Shown here: piece by piece, positions 1 to 5,743 of the stretch
Layout of the letters: each line of letters starts with the position of its first letter
Numbering within the stretch: position 1 is the stretch's first letter
Source: Hyphomicrobium_A sp036559705
GTDB lineage: Bacteria; Pseudomonadota; Alphaproteobacteria; Rhizobiales; Hyphomicrobiaceae
Length of the DNA stretch: 9,076 nucleotides
Assembly: GCA_036559705.1 (NCBI GenBank)
Contig: DATBSP010000154.1
Location: 1 to 9,076 of the forward strand
Direction: 5' to 3'
Translations under genes and position numbers: made by a program
The notes under the pieces: generated by a model
Seen by the model: only the letters and a program-made list of their open reading frames with translations
Database searches by the model: none
What the model was told of the DNA's origin: nothing

Positions 1-101
1 TTGAGATTGTCGAGCCCGATAACCTCATTGCCGCGGTCGAGCAGCACCTTAGCGGTATGGTAACCGATGAAGCCGGCGGCGCCGGTGACCAGCACACGCA
101 T
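1..101 (-). CDS. NAD-dependent sugar-nucleotide epimerase, N-terminal fragment
   Basis: The first 33 codons of a minus-strand gene run off the left edge. The product begins MRVLVTGAAGFIGYHTAKVL and continues to a GLDNL end of the second beta strand. This is the Rossmann start of an extended short-chain dehydrogenase: glycines 7, 10 and 13 form the GxxGxxG NAD-binding loop, and the Asp of GLDNL would bind the adenine ribose. The GFIGYHTA and GLDNL wording is closest in memory to UDP-glucuronate 4-epimerases (CapI/LpsL type), but UDP-glucose 4-epimerases start similarly and the catalytic YxxxK lies outside the window. A GGGGA Shine-Dalgarno at 111-115 sits 9 nt before the ATG. It diverges from the isomerase at 470, and the context suggests supply of a surface-polysaccharide sugar. 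The family is well supported; the substrate is not. Confidence 0.85.
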   Translation of the reverse strand, partial: MRVLVTGAAGFIGYHTAKVLLDRGNEVIGLDNL

Positions 102-169
102 ATGTCATAGTCCCCGCATTGGGTCGTAGCGCCCGCGTCTCGATGCCGCCGGGCAGTACCGCCCGCCGC

Positions 170-197
170 CGCTTAGTGATACATTGCCATGTGTCAA
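170..197 (-). promoter_or_regulatory. Possible promoter of the left epimerase gene
   Basis: On the minus strand a perfect TTGACA (192-197) is followed after 16 bp by TAAGCG (170-175), a poor -10. Transcription would start near 163, giving a leader of about 60 nt before the ATG at 101. The -35 is good and correctly placed; the weak -10 keeps this tentative. Confidence 0.35.
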
Positions 198-220
198 GGC
201 GACGTTCTTTGTTTCCTGCC

Positions 221-250
221 CTAGGCTTGGCGCCTCTGGCGCAGACCTAG
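221..250. promoter_or_regulatory. Stem-loop / dyad in divergent intergenic region
   Basis: The arms CTAGG (221-225) and CCTAG (246-250) enclose a second pair of arms, GCGCC (230-234) and GGCGC (238-242), with a 3-nt loop and a 4/3-nt internal bulge. There is no T-run, so it is not a terminator. It could be an operator serving both divergent genes, or part of an untranslated leader. No known motif was recognised. Confidence 0.35.
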
Positions 251-455
251 AGCGGAAACGTCGAACTTCACCGTCGGCCACGCACAGCTTGGCCGCAATT
301 TTCTAAGAGGGTTCTGCTCACCCGTGGATGCACCTCGTCGCGAATCCTGCCACCCCTTGATCACTTTCTAACGTGGCATACCGCAACCGCTGGTGCATTC
401 CGCGCACACAGATTTGATGGCGGCCAAGCCGCTAGCGCGCCGCACATTTTGTCCC

Positions 456-460
456 GGAGG
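456..460 (+). promoter_or_regulatory. Shine-Dalgarno site fixing the isomerase start
   Basis: GGAGG ends 9 nt before GTG at 470. The longest open frame starts with TTG at 449, but that codon lies upstream of this site, so GTG 470 is the better start; TTG at 473 is a less likely alternative. Confidence 0.7.
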
Positions 461-469
461 GCTACACGC

Positions 470-1081
470 GTGTTGAAAGGTGTCGTCGAAACAACCCCCG
501 CCGATCCTATCTCGTCGTATTTCAACGAGCTTGGTCGCGCCCTCACCGCCGTCCGCGTGAGTGATGCCGAAGGCCTCCCTGTCGACATGCAGAAGGGCTT
601 TGAGTGGGTGGCGGAGACCGCCCGCAACGCGCACAACAGCGGCAACAAGGTCATTCTCATCGGCAACGGCGGTAGCGCCGCCATCGCCAGCCATCACGCC
701 ATCGAGTTCCTGAAGAACGGCGGCATTCGCGCCCAGGCGCTGAACGATCTCGCGGCTCTCACCTGCCTCAGCAACGATCTTGGCTACGCCAACGTCTTTT
801 CCGAGCAGTTGAAGACGCAGGGCGTGCCCGGCGACATGCTCATTGCCATCTCGAGTTCCGGCCAATCGGTGAACATCCTCAAGGCGGTCGAGGTGGCGCG
901 CACCAACCGCATGCAGATTGCCACGTTCAGCGGGTTCCAGCCCGACAACCTGCTGCGCGGGCGCGGCGACGTTAATTTCTACGTGAATTCCAATCAGTAC
1001 GGCTTCGTCGAGGTCGCCCATCACGCGCTGATTCAGGCCATACTCGATATCTACGTGTTCCCCCGGCGCCCAGCGCAGTGA
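470..1081 (+). CDS. SIS-domain sugar-phosphate isomerase, GmhA-like
   Basis: A 203-residue protein with a single SIS (phosphosugar-binding) domain, close to the usual length of about 190-200 for GmhA, the cytosolic enzyme that converts sedoheptulose 7-phosphate to D-glycero-D-manno-heptose 7-phosphate for heptose synthesis. Visible hallmarks are GNGGSAA at 65-71 (phosphate loop) followed by H75 and E79, which match two GmhA zinc ligands, and the second phosphate-binding stretch ISSSGQSVN at 127-135. The C-terminal helix VEVAHHALIQAILD (180-193) aligns with the GmhA helix that supplies the other two ligands, yet E181 replaces the usual Gln and Q189 the usual His, so metal binding or substrate may differ. 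It lies 49 nt upstream of the CysN/CysC-like gene, probably in the same transcript. SIS isomerase is certain; heptose specificity is inference. Confidence 0.85.
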   Translation: MLKGVVETTPADPISSYFNELGRALTAVRVSDAEGLPVDMQKGFEWVAETARNAHNSGNKVILIGNGGSAAIASHHAIEFLKNGGIRAQALNDLAALTCLSNDLGYANVFSEQLKTQGVPGDMLIAISSSGQSVNILKAVEVARTNRMQIATFSGFQPDNLLRGRGDVNFYVNSNQYGFVEVAHHALIQAILDIYVFPRRPAQ

Positions 1082-1130
1082 CCGCCGGCGCTCGGGGCGT
1101 CATCGTCGGCAACCCGAAACGCTACTCCGG

Positions 1131-2618
1131 ATGCAAGGTGGACCACCTGCCAGCGAGGGCCCATTGCGGCTCGTGAGAATCAGCGTCAGCGGCCCGTCCG
1201 GCGTTGCTACGTCGGAACTGGTCGCGCGCATTCGACGTGACGCCGCCTCCGGCGTTCTGGTAACCGAAGCCCCCGCCGGCCACTTCATCGCCGATCATCG
1301 AGAGCCCGCCGACGTCTTGGTGCTTATCATCGACGTGCACGATGGCATCACCGCTCAAGCGCGCCAGTATGCGGCGAGCGCACGCTCGTCCGGTATCCGC
1401 CACATCGTGCTCGCCCTCAACATGCTGGATCTGTCGGGGTGGGACCGCACCGCCTTCGAAGCGGTCGATGCGGCCCTTGGCGAATTCGCCAATCGCTTTG
1501 AATTCACCACCTCCACCGTCATCCCCATTTCCGCGACATCGGAAGAGAACATCGATGCCAGGAGCACGCGTGCGGCCTGGTATGGCGGTCCGACTCTGTT
1601 GGAGCATCTCGGCGCACTCACCCTCGATTCCGACCATTCGCCGAGCACCCCGCAGGCGGCGCAGGTGACTGAGCAGTTCGCCGCTCATATCGCTTGTGTG
1701 TCGGATCAGGAGCTGCTCCCCGGCCGCGAATACAAGCTCCGGTTAGCCGGACAGGAGCTGACGGCCAGCGTCACGGCCGTGAAGTACCGGCTGGATATCG
1801 ACAGCTTGCACCGCGTGCCGGCTCGCACCCTCGCCGGCGGCGAGATCGGCGTCTGCACGATCGCGACGCAGGTGCCGTTGGTGCTCGGCGGGCCGTCCGC
1901 ACTTCCACATGCGGACCGCTTCACCCTCAGCGACCTCTATACCGACGAGACGATTGCGGCAGGCAGCGTCGATTTCGCCCTCCGCCGCGGCATGAACATT
2001 CACTGGCAGCCGCTGACGGTGACCAAGGATCTGCGCGCCTCACTCAAGGCGCAGCGGCCGTGCGTCGTCTGGTTCACCGGATTGTCGGGCGCCGGCAAAT
2101 CGACCATTGCCAATCTGGTCGAAGGCTGGCTCGCCCTGCACGGCTGTCACACCTACTTGCTCGATGGCGACAACGTCCGCCATGGCCTCAACAAGGATCT
2201 GGGCTTCACGGCGGCCGATCGCGTCGAAAACATCCGCCGCGTCGGCGAGGTCGCACGAATGTTCGTCGACGCCGGGGTCATCGTGATGTGCTCGTTCATC
2301 TCGCCATTCCGCGCCGAACGCGAGGCCGTGCGCAGTCTCGTCGAGGAAGCCGAGTTCATCGAGATTCACGTCACCGCACCGCTGGAGGTTTGCGAGCGCC
2401 GCGATCCGAAGGGGCTTTACGCAAAGAGCCGCGCCGGACAACTGCCGAACTTCACCGGCATCGATTCGCCCTACGAGGCGCCGGAACATCCCGACCTTGT
2501 ACTCGACACCACATCGGCGCCGGCGGCGGAACTTGCGCAGCGGGTCGTGGCACTGATGCAAATGCGCGGCGTTGTGACGGCATCGGTGGGCCCGGCGCGC
2601 GTTGCGGGCGGCCTCTAA
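1131..2618 (+). CDS. CysN/CysC-type fusion: degenerate CysN GTPase plus intact APS kinase
   Basis: A 495-residue relative of the bifunctional CysN/CysC (NodQ) protein, which is usually about 600-650 residues. The C-terminal half (about 308-480) is a complete adenylylsulfate kinase making PAPS from APS and ATP: P-loop GLSGAGKST (317-325), DGDNVRHGLN (345-354), ENIRRV (366-371), phospho-acceptor-type S391 in ISPFR, then DPKGLYAK and the FTGIDSPYEAPE lid. The N-terminal half is recognisably CysN (LVLIIDVHDG near 63-72, WYGGPTLLEHL at 150-160), but the P-loop is reduced to SGPSGVATS (20-28, no GKS), the switch region is about 25 residues instead of 60-70, the NKxD motif reads NMLD (97-100), and domain II is missing. 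CysN domain III (EQFAAH to NIHWQ, 181-293) is kept. No CysD gene is in the window. The ATG at 1131 has no clear ribosome binding site; TTG 1164 and GTG 1173 are alternatives. GTP hydrolysis is very unlikely; kinase activity is likely. Confidence 0.88.
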   Translation: MQGGPPASEGPLRLVRISVSGPSGVATSELVARIRRDAASGVLVTEAPAGHFIADHREPADVLVLIIDVHDGITAQARQYAASARSSGIRHIVLALNMLDLSGWDRTAFEAVDAALGEFANRFEFTTSTVIPISATSEENIDARSTRAAWYGGPTLLEHLGALTLDSDHSPSTPQAAQVTEQFAAHIACVSDQELLPGREYKLRLAGQELTASVTAVKYRLDIDSLHRVPARTLAGGEIGVCTIATQVPLVLGGPSALPHADRFTLSDLYTDETIAAGSVDFALRRGMNIHWQPLTVTKDLRASLKAQRPCVVWFTGLSGAGKSTIANLVEGWLALHGCHTYLLDGDNVRHGLNKDLGFTAADRVENIRRVGEVARMFVDAGVIVMCSFISPFRAEREAVRSLVEEAEFIEIHVTAPLEVCERRDPKGLYAKSRAGQLPNFTGIDSPYEAPEHPDLVLDTTSAPAAELAQRVVALMQMRGVVTASVGPARVAGGL

Positions 2619-2620
2619 AG

Positions 2621-2654
2621 GCGGCAAAGGGTGGCAAAAAGCGGCAATCGGCAA
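2621..2654 (+). repeat. Short direct repeats, 10 bp period
   Basis: Three 10 bp units begin at 2621, 2631 and 2641 (GCGGCAAAGG, GTGGCAAAAA, GCGGCAATCG) and a further GGCAA follows at 2650. They start 2 bp after the CysN/CysC stop codon. The spacing of one helical turn would suit a repeated protein-binding site in front of the lipoprotein gene, but the units are short and imperfect. Confidence 0.4.
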
Positions 2655-2672
2655 CTGAACGTGTCTGATTGA

Positions 2673-2693
2673 CCACACGCGTTGACTATGTGG
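2673..2693 (+). promoter_or_regulatory. Dyad overlapping a -35-like TTGACT before the lipoprotein
   Basis: CCACA (2673-2677) and TGTGG (2689-2693) form a dyad with an 11 bp centre that contains TTGACT (2682-2687). No good -10 follows at 16-18 bp; ATTCTC at 2703 is the nearest candidate, with 15 bp spacing. This is a tentative promoter/operator for the lipoprotein gene. Confidence 0.22.
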
Positions 2694-2757
2694 ACACGGC
2701 CAATTCTCACGTCGACGACTTGTGCATAAATTCCGCATACGCGGAGATTCGCCAACG

Positions 2758-3180
2758 ATGGCAGCTACCTGGCTTTCGACAGCTCGCCTTGGCAGTGCGG
2801 CGCTCGCCTGCACGCTGTCGATGACTGTTGCTGGCTGCTCCACGATTTCAGGCCTCGGCGACGTCCCGCGTCCTGGGTACCAGAAAGACGGCAGCTATGT
2901 GCTCAGCACCGAGCAGCAGAGCCTCGGCTGCCGCGAGTTGCAGGAGCGCCAGCTTGGACTGCAGCAACAGCTCGAGGCGCTTCCGGCGCGCGCGGTGAAG
3001 GAGATGCAGGAGCTGCCGCAAACAGTTGCCAGCGCCTGGGCGCGCCTCGTCGGCTCGCCGGATCAGGGCGTTCCGGCGCTTGCCGAGTACAACAAGGCCA
3101 AAGCGGAATCTGCGGCACTCAACGTTAGCTTGGCGCGCAAAGCCTGCACCTCAGTCGAGACAGCATCCATTAACCGCTGA
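2758..3180 (+). CDS. Small predicted lipoprotein of unknown function
   Basis: A 140-residue protein. The first 26 residues are a bacterial lipoprotein signal peptide: one basic residue (R10), a hydrophobic stretch, and the lipobox VAGC at 24-27, so C27 would be lipidated and the mature protein would sit in the inner leaflet of the outer membrane or on the inner membrane facing the periplasm. The mature part starts with a Gly/Pro-rich linker, then two Gln/Glu/Leu-rich helical stretches (about 51-95 and 106-128) that could form a coiled coil, and two more cysteines, C58 and C130, able to form a disulfide. I chose ATG 2758 because it gives a clean signal peptide and has GGAG at 2743-2746; a GTG at 2722 would add 12 polar residues. 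I do not recognise a family. Its stop is 2 bp from the stop of the converging epimerase gene. Confidence 0.7.
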   Translation: MAATWLSTARLGSAALACTLSMTVAGCSTISGLGDVPRPGYQKDGSYVLSTEQQSLGCRELQERQLGLQQQLEALPARAVKEMQELPQTVASAWARLVGSPDQGVPALAEYNKAKAESAALNVSLARKACTSVETASINR

Positions 3181-3182
3181 CC

Positions 3183-4112
3183 CTAACTTCCCTTAGACCT
3201 TGCCATGCGTACCAGAGCGCCTTGGGTGTCCGCGTCAGGGCGCCAACCGGCCGCGATCAACTTGCCGGGGTTGACCACGAGGGAGCCGCCGAGCCGTTGC
3301 CATGCGTCACCGCGTCCGATGAGCTTGAGCGGCCCTTCGAACATCCATGTCGGCGCAGGAACGAGACGCGGTGGCCGCTCGAGGCCGCGGCGCATCGTCG
3401 CGACGATCTCCGGCAATGTGACCGGTGCGGGGTCGGCGACGAGATAGGTCTGTCGTGCCGTGGCTTCCGAACTGAACGCTAAAGTGACCGCGCCGATGAG
3501 ATTGTCGAGGCTGACCAGCGAGCGGCGCCCCGTGAAGGACGCGAGCGGCAACGGCCAAGGCGTGTCGGCGAGGCGCAGCAGGTTCGCGAGGTTGCCCTTG
3601 GCGCCGGGGCCGTAGACCATCGTCGGGCGCAGGATGGTCCACGAAACGTTGCCGGCGCGCACGGCGGCTTCAGCTTTCAACTTGGCACGGCCGTAGGCTT
3701 CGGTTGGCTGCGGCGCGTCATCCTCGGTCAGAATATGGTCCGCCGAAGGCCCGCTTTGTGCGCGTACCGAGGACATGAAGATGAGGCGCCGCACTTTTGT
3801 CTGGCCGCAAGCCGCGACAAGCTCGGCGGTCGCCGCATGCACGATGCGATCGTAGACGGCTTCGCCGATGCCAGGGCCGATGTGCGCGACGCCGGCAACG
3901 TGCACCACTGCGTCAACATCGGCCAGCAGCGGCCCCCAATCGACCGGCTGCCGGTAGTCGGCCACCGCAGCGACCTCGACGCCTTTGGGGAACGTGGCAG
4001 CACTAGGATCTCGCGTTGCTGCACGAACTTGTGTTGCGCCGGCAGTGAGGACGCGAACGAGCGCGCGGCCGACAAATCCCGAGGCGCCGGTGATGAGCAC
4101 GCGGTCCGTCAC
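3183..4112 (-). CDS. Extended-SDR NAD-dependent sugar epimerase/4-ketoreductase (WbpV/WreQ-like)
   Basis: A 309-residue NAD(P)-dependent epimerase/dehydratase-family protein. TGASGFVG at 8-15 is the GxxGxxG nucleotide loop; S114-S115 of FMSSVRAQSG and Y140-x3-K144 (YGRAK) form the catalytic Ser-Tyr-Lys set; LRPTMVYGPG (161-170) is the usual sugar-binding turn. The open frame extends 73 codons further upstream, but that part is out-of-frame sequence of the neighbouring transferase, and GTG 4112 gives a correct Rossmann N-terminus. The GTG overlaps the transferase stop as GTGA, so translation is probably coupled. In Rhizobium etli an equivalent pair, WreQ with WreU, reduces a 4-keto sugar to N-acetylquinovosamine, and WbpV/WbpL pair in Pseudomonas O-antigen loci. 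That function is inferred from the pairing; a UDP-sugar 4-epimerase is the alternative. Confidence 0.85.
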   Translation of the reverse strand: MTDRVLITGASGFVGRALVRVLTAGATQVRAATRDPSAATFPKGVEVAAVADYRQPVDWGPLLADVDAVVHVAGVAHIGPGIGEAVYDRIVHAATAELVAACGQTKVRRLIFMSSVRAQSGPSADHILTEDDAPQPTEAYGRAKLKAEAAVRAGNVSWTILRPTMVYGPGAKGNLANLLRLADTPWPLPLASFTGRRSLVSLDNLIGAVTLAFSSEATARQTYLVADPAPVTLPEIVATMRRGLERPPRLVPAPTWMFEGPLKLIGRGDAWQRLGGSLVVNPGKLIAAGWRPDADTQGALVRMARSKGS

Positions 4113-5152
4113 GGCCGGTGGTCCCGCACAAACCCGATCAGCAACCAAACGACAAGACAGGCTCCGGCAAGCAGGGCTAATGCACCCGACCATGCCGATT
4201 GCGCGGTGACGCTCAGCGCTGCTAGCGCGACGAGGGCCGCATTGACGGCGAACACGCGGCCGACGATCTGTATGTTGGTGAAGCCGTTGTCGCGCGCGCG
4301 CTGATAAAAGTGCGTGCGGTGCGCCACCCACAAGCGCTCTCCGGCGCGCGCGCGCACCAGCAGCGTAATTCCCGTGTCGGCGAGAAAGTAGAGCGGCAGC
4401 AACAATGCCGCGACGAGGTGCCCAGAGCCGGCGACGACAATGAGCAGCCAGGCGAGCAGCAGTCCGATGGGCAGGCTACCCATGTCGCCCATGAACAGCC
4501 GCGCCACCGGACGGTTGAAGGGCGCGAACCCAAGCATGGCGCCGTTGAGCGCGAGGGCGACGACGAGCGCTTCGGCCGGCAGCGCGCCCAGCGCACCGAT
4601 AATCGCTACGCCGATGGTGACCGGCACCACTTCTGCCACCATCATCCAGTCGATACCGTCCATGAAGTTGACGACGTTGACGAACCACAAGGCGCCGACG
4701 AACAGCACGCCGCGCTCGAGCCAGGCAGGGAGGAACGGCAGCGGGCGCAGTTCCTGCGGCAGCGCGGTCAGCATGAGGGCAACGGCGGCAGCCTGAACCG
4801 CGAGCTTGCTGACGGGGCCGAGGTGATAGTGATCGTCGGCGGCGCCGAGCAGCACCAGCAGCAGCGCTGCGAGCAACACGAGCAGCAGGCTGTGGCGTGC
4901 TCCCCCTTCCAGCAGTCCAGAAAGGAGGATGGCCAGCCCGGAGACGCCGAGTGTCGCCGCGCTGACGGCGAGGCCGCCCCATTGTGGCGTTGGCACACTG
5001 TGCGAAGAGCGCTGCGTCGGCACGGACACGGCGAAACCACGGAACACCGGCGTCAGCACAATGATCAGCAGCGCGCAGACAATCAGCGCGTTCAGCCAGA
5101 CCACGGGTCCAAGATTTCCCACCATTGACCAGGCGCCGGCAATGTCAGGCAT
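4109..5152 (-). CDS. Polyprenyl-phosphate sugar-1-phosphate transferase, WecA/WbpL type
   Basis: A 347-residue integral membrane protein of the MraY/WecA family, which moves a HexNAc-1-phosphate (or related sugar phosphate) from a UDP-sugar to undecaprenyl phosphate at the inner membrane and so starts O-antigen or similar glycans. It has about ten hydrophobic segments. Family motifs are all present: the Asp pair D106-D107 in GAADDHYHLG, NFMDGID (162-168) with N162 and D165, MGDMGSLPIG (221-230) with D223, and the cytoplasmic His motif HRTHFYQRA (278-286), which reads as in WbpL rather than as MraY. The sugar is not predictable, but the coupled downstream SDR suggests a 6-deoxy-HexNAc. The ATG at 5152 has only a weak purine-rich site (AAGAG) upstream. 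It lies 48 bp downstream of tRNA-Gln on the same strand with no clear terminator between them. Confidence 0.92.
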   Translation of the reverse strand: MPDIAGAWSMVGNLGPVVWLNALIVCALLIIVLTPVFRGFAVSVPTQRSSHSVPTPQWGGLAVSAATLGVSGLAILLSGLLEGGARHSLLLVLLAALLLVLLGAADDHYHLGPVSKLAVQAAAVALMLTALPQELRPLPFLPAWLERGVLFVGALWFVNVVNFMDGIDWMMVAEVVPVTIGVAIIGALGALPAEALVVALALNGAMLGFAPFNRPVARLFMGDMGSLPIGLLLAWLLIVVAGSGHLVAALLLPLYFLADTGITLLVRARAGERLWVAHRTHFYQRARDNGFTNIQIVGRVFAVNAALVALAALSVTAQSAWSGALALLAGACLVVWLLIGFVRDHRP

Positions 5153-5200
5153 CGCACTCGCTCTTCACCCGAGCCGCCTGCTTAAGGCACGCGCGAACGT

Positions 5201-5275
5201 TGGCTGGGGCGCCAGGATTCGAACCTGGGTATGACGGAATCAAAATCCGTTGCCTTACCACTTGGCGACGCCCCA
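5201..5275 (-). tRNA. tRNA-Gln (anticodon TTG)
   Basis: A full cloverleaf reads on the minus strand. The 7 bp acceptor stem is TGGGGCG (5269-5275) with CGCCCCA (5205-5211), all pairs Watson-Crick. The anticodon stem ACGGA/TCCGT encloses the loop TTTTGAT with anticodon TTG at 5241-5243. The T arm carries GGTTCGAATCC. Discriminator G is at 5204 and an encoded CCA at 5201-5203. It decodes CAA (and CAG by wobble). Confidence 0.97.
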
Positions 5276-5289
5276 TCGCAGGAGCACCC

Positions 5290-5317
5290 CTCTAACGGTT
5301 GTTTACCGGGCTCGCAA
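5290..5317 (-). promoter_or_regulatory. Probable promoter of tRNA-Gln
   Basis: On the minus strand TTGCGA (5312-5317), a 16 bp spacer and TTAGAG (5290-5295) lie so that transcription would begin about 7 nt before the mature tRNA 5' end at 5275, a normal short leader. The elements are imperfect but correctly spaced. Confidence 0.45.
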
Positions 5318-5743
5318 GGTGGTCTTGATCGGCAGCGGACCGCTCGGCTTGAGGATGGAATGGATCACCGAAACCCAAGACGCAGGCCACGAATGGCGAG
5401 AGCGCCGTCTCGAGCGGCCGAAGCCGTCCAGTGGTCCTGGCTAGTTTGGTCGCCCATTCGCGAATGAAATTTTTCCGACCCCAGAAGCTCGAAATAGTTC
5501 GCTTTGAAGACCCAAGTACACGCGCGAGACTCACGCCTCGCCCGGCAACCTCGTCGACGCAACGGGGTTGAACGACGCCAACCGCGATCTCGCGTACTAG
5601 GCGAGGTTTTGGCCGATTAGGTGGAAGATGGCAGAGGTGGCAACTCGTTGATGATGAATGTTTTTTAGGCTCCCGCTTCTGCGGGTTACCCCGTATTCCT
5701 GCTATTGCTTTTTTGTCCGAATGAATGTCTTTGCCCTGCGCCA
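5318..5743. other. Gene-poor stretch upstream of tRNA-Gln
   Basis: I see no gene I can support here. The longest frame is on the minus strand, 5292-5789 (165 codons); it starts inside the candidate RNA element, overlaps the tRNA promoter and its protein resembles nothing I know, although residues 88-106 (5472-5528) look superficially like a helix-turn-helix. A small hairpin CCCGC-TTCT-GCGGG is at 5672-5685. The part from about 5640 to 5730 is more AT-rich than its surroundings, with T-runs at 5661-5666 and 5709-5714. This may be decayed sequence left by rearrangement. Confidence 0.5.

Larger units (their letters stand above)
102..469. other. Divergent intergenic region between epimerase and isomerase
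   Basis: This 368 bp gap separates two divergent genes. I see no convincing protein gene in it. It holds a minus-strand promoter-like pair (170-197), an imperfect stem-loop (221-250), and the ribosome binding site of the isomerase at its right end. Open frames that cross it are antisense shadows of the isomerase. A plus-strand promoter must be somewhere here; TTGATC at 357-362 is the best -35 lookalike, but no good -10 sits at 16-18 bp from it. Confidence 0.6.

Noticed and set aside
368..1024. 218-codon minus-strand frame opposite the isomerase
   Set aside because: Antisense shadow of a clear SIS-domain gene.
1694..2668. 324-codon plus-strand frame, Arg- and Pro-rich
   Set aside because: Alternative frame inside the CysN/CysC gene; low-complexity translation typical of a +2 frame in GC-rich DNA.
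2040..2843. 267-codon minus-strand frame across the APS-kinase region
   Set aside because: Antisense to the well-conserved CysC domain and running through the intergenic gap; no recognisable domain.
4113..4331. N-terminal extension of 73 codons on the SDR gene
   Set aside because: It is another frame of the transferase coding region and has no homology; the Rossmann motif starts right after GTG 4112, which overlaps the transferase stop.
4310..5128. 272-codon open frame on the plus strand, rich in Gln, Glu and Arg
   Set aside because: It lies wholly antisense to the transferase, whose motifs are all intact; the composition is the usual mirror of GC-rich coding DNA.
5201..5275. tRNA-Gln as the attachment site of the right-hand cassette
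   Set aside because: The accessory genes lie on the 5' side of the tRNA, there is no integrase in the window, and I found no second copy of the tRNA 3' end.
5672..5685. CCCGC-TTCT-GCGGG hairpin as a terminator
   Set aside because: The stem is only 5 bp and is not followed by a T-run on either strand; the six T residues precede it on the plus strand.
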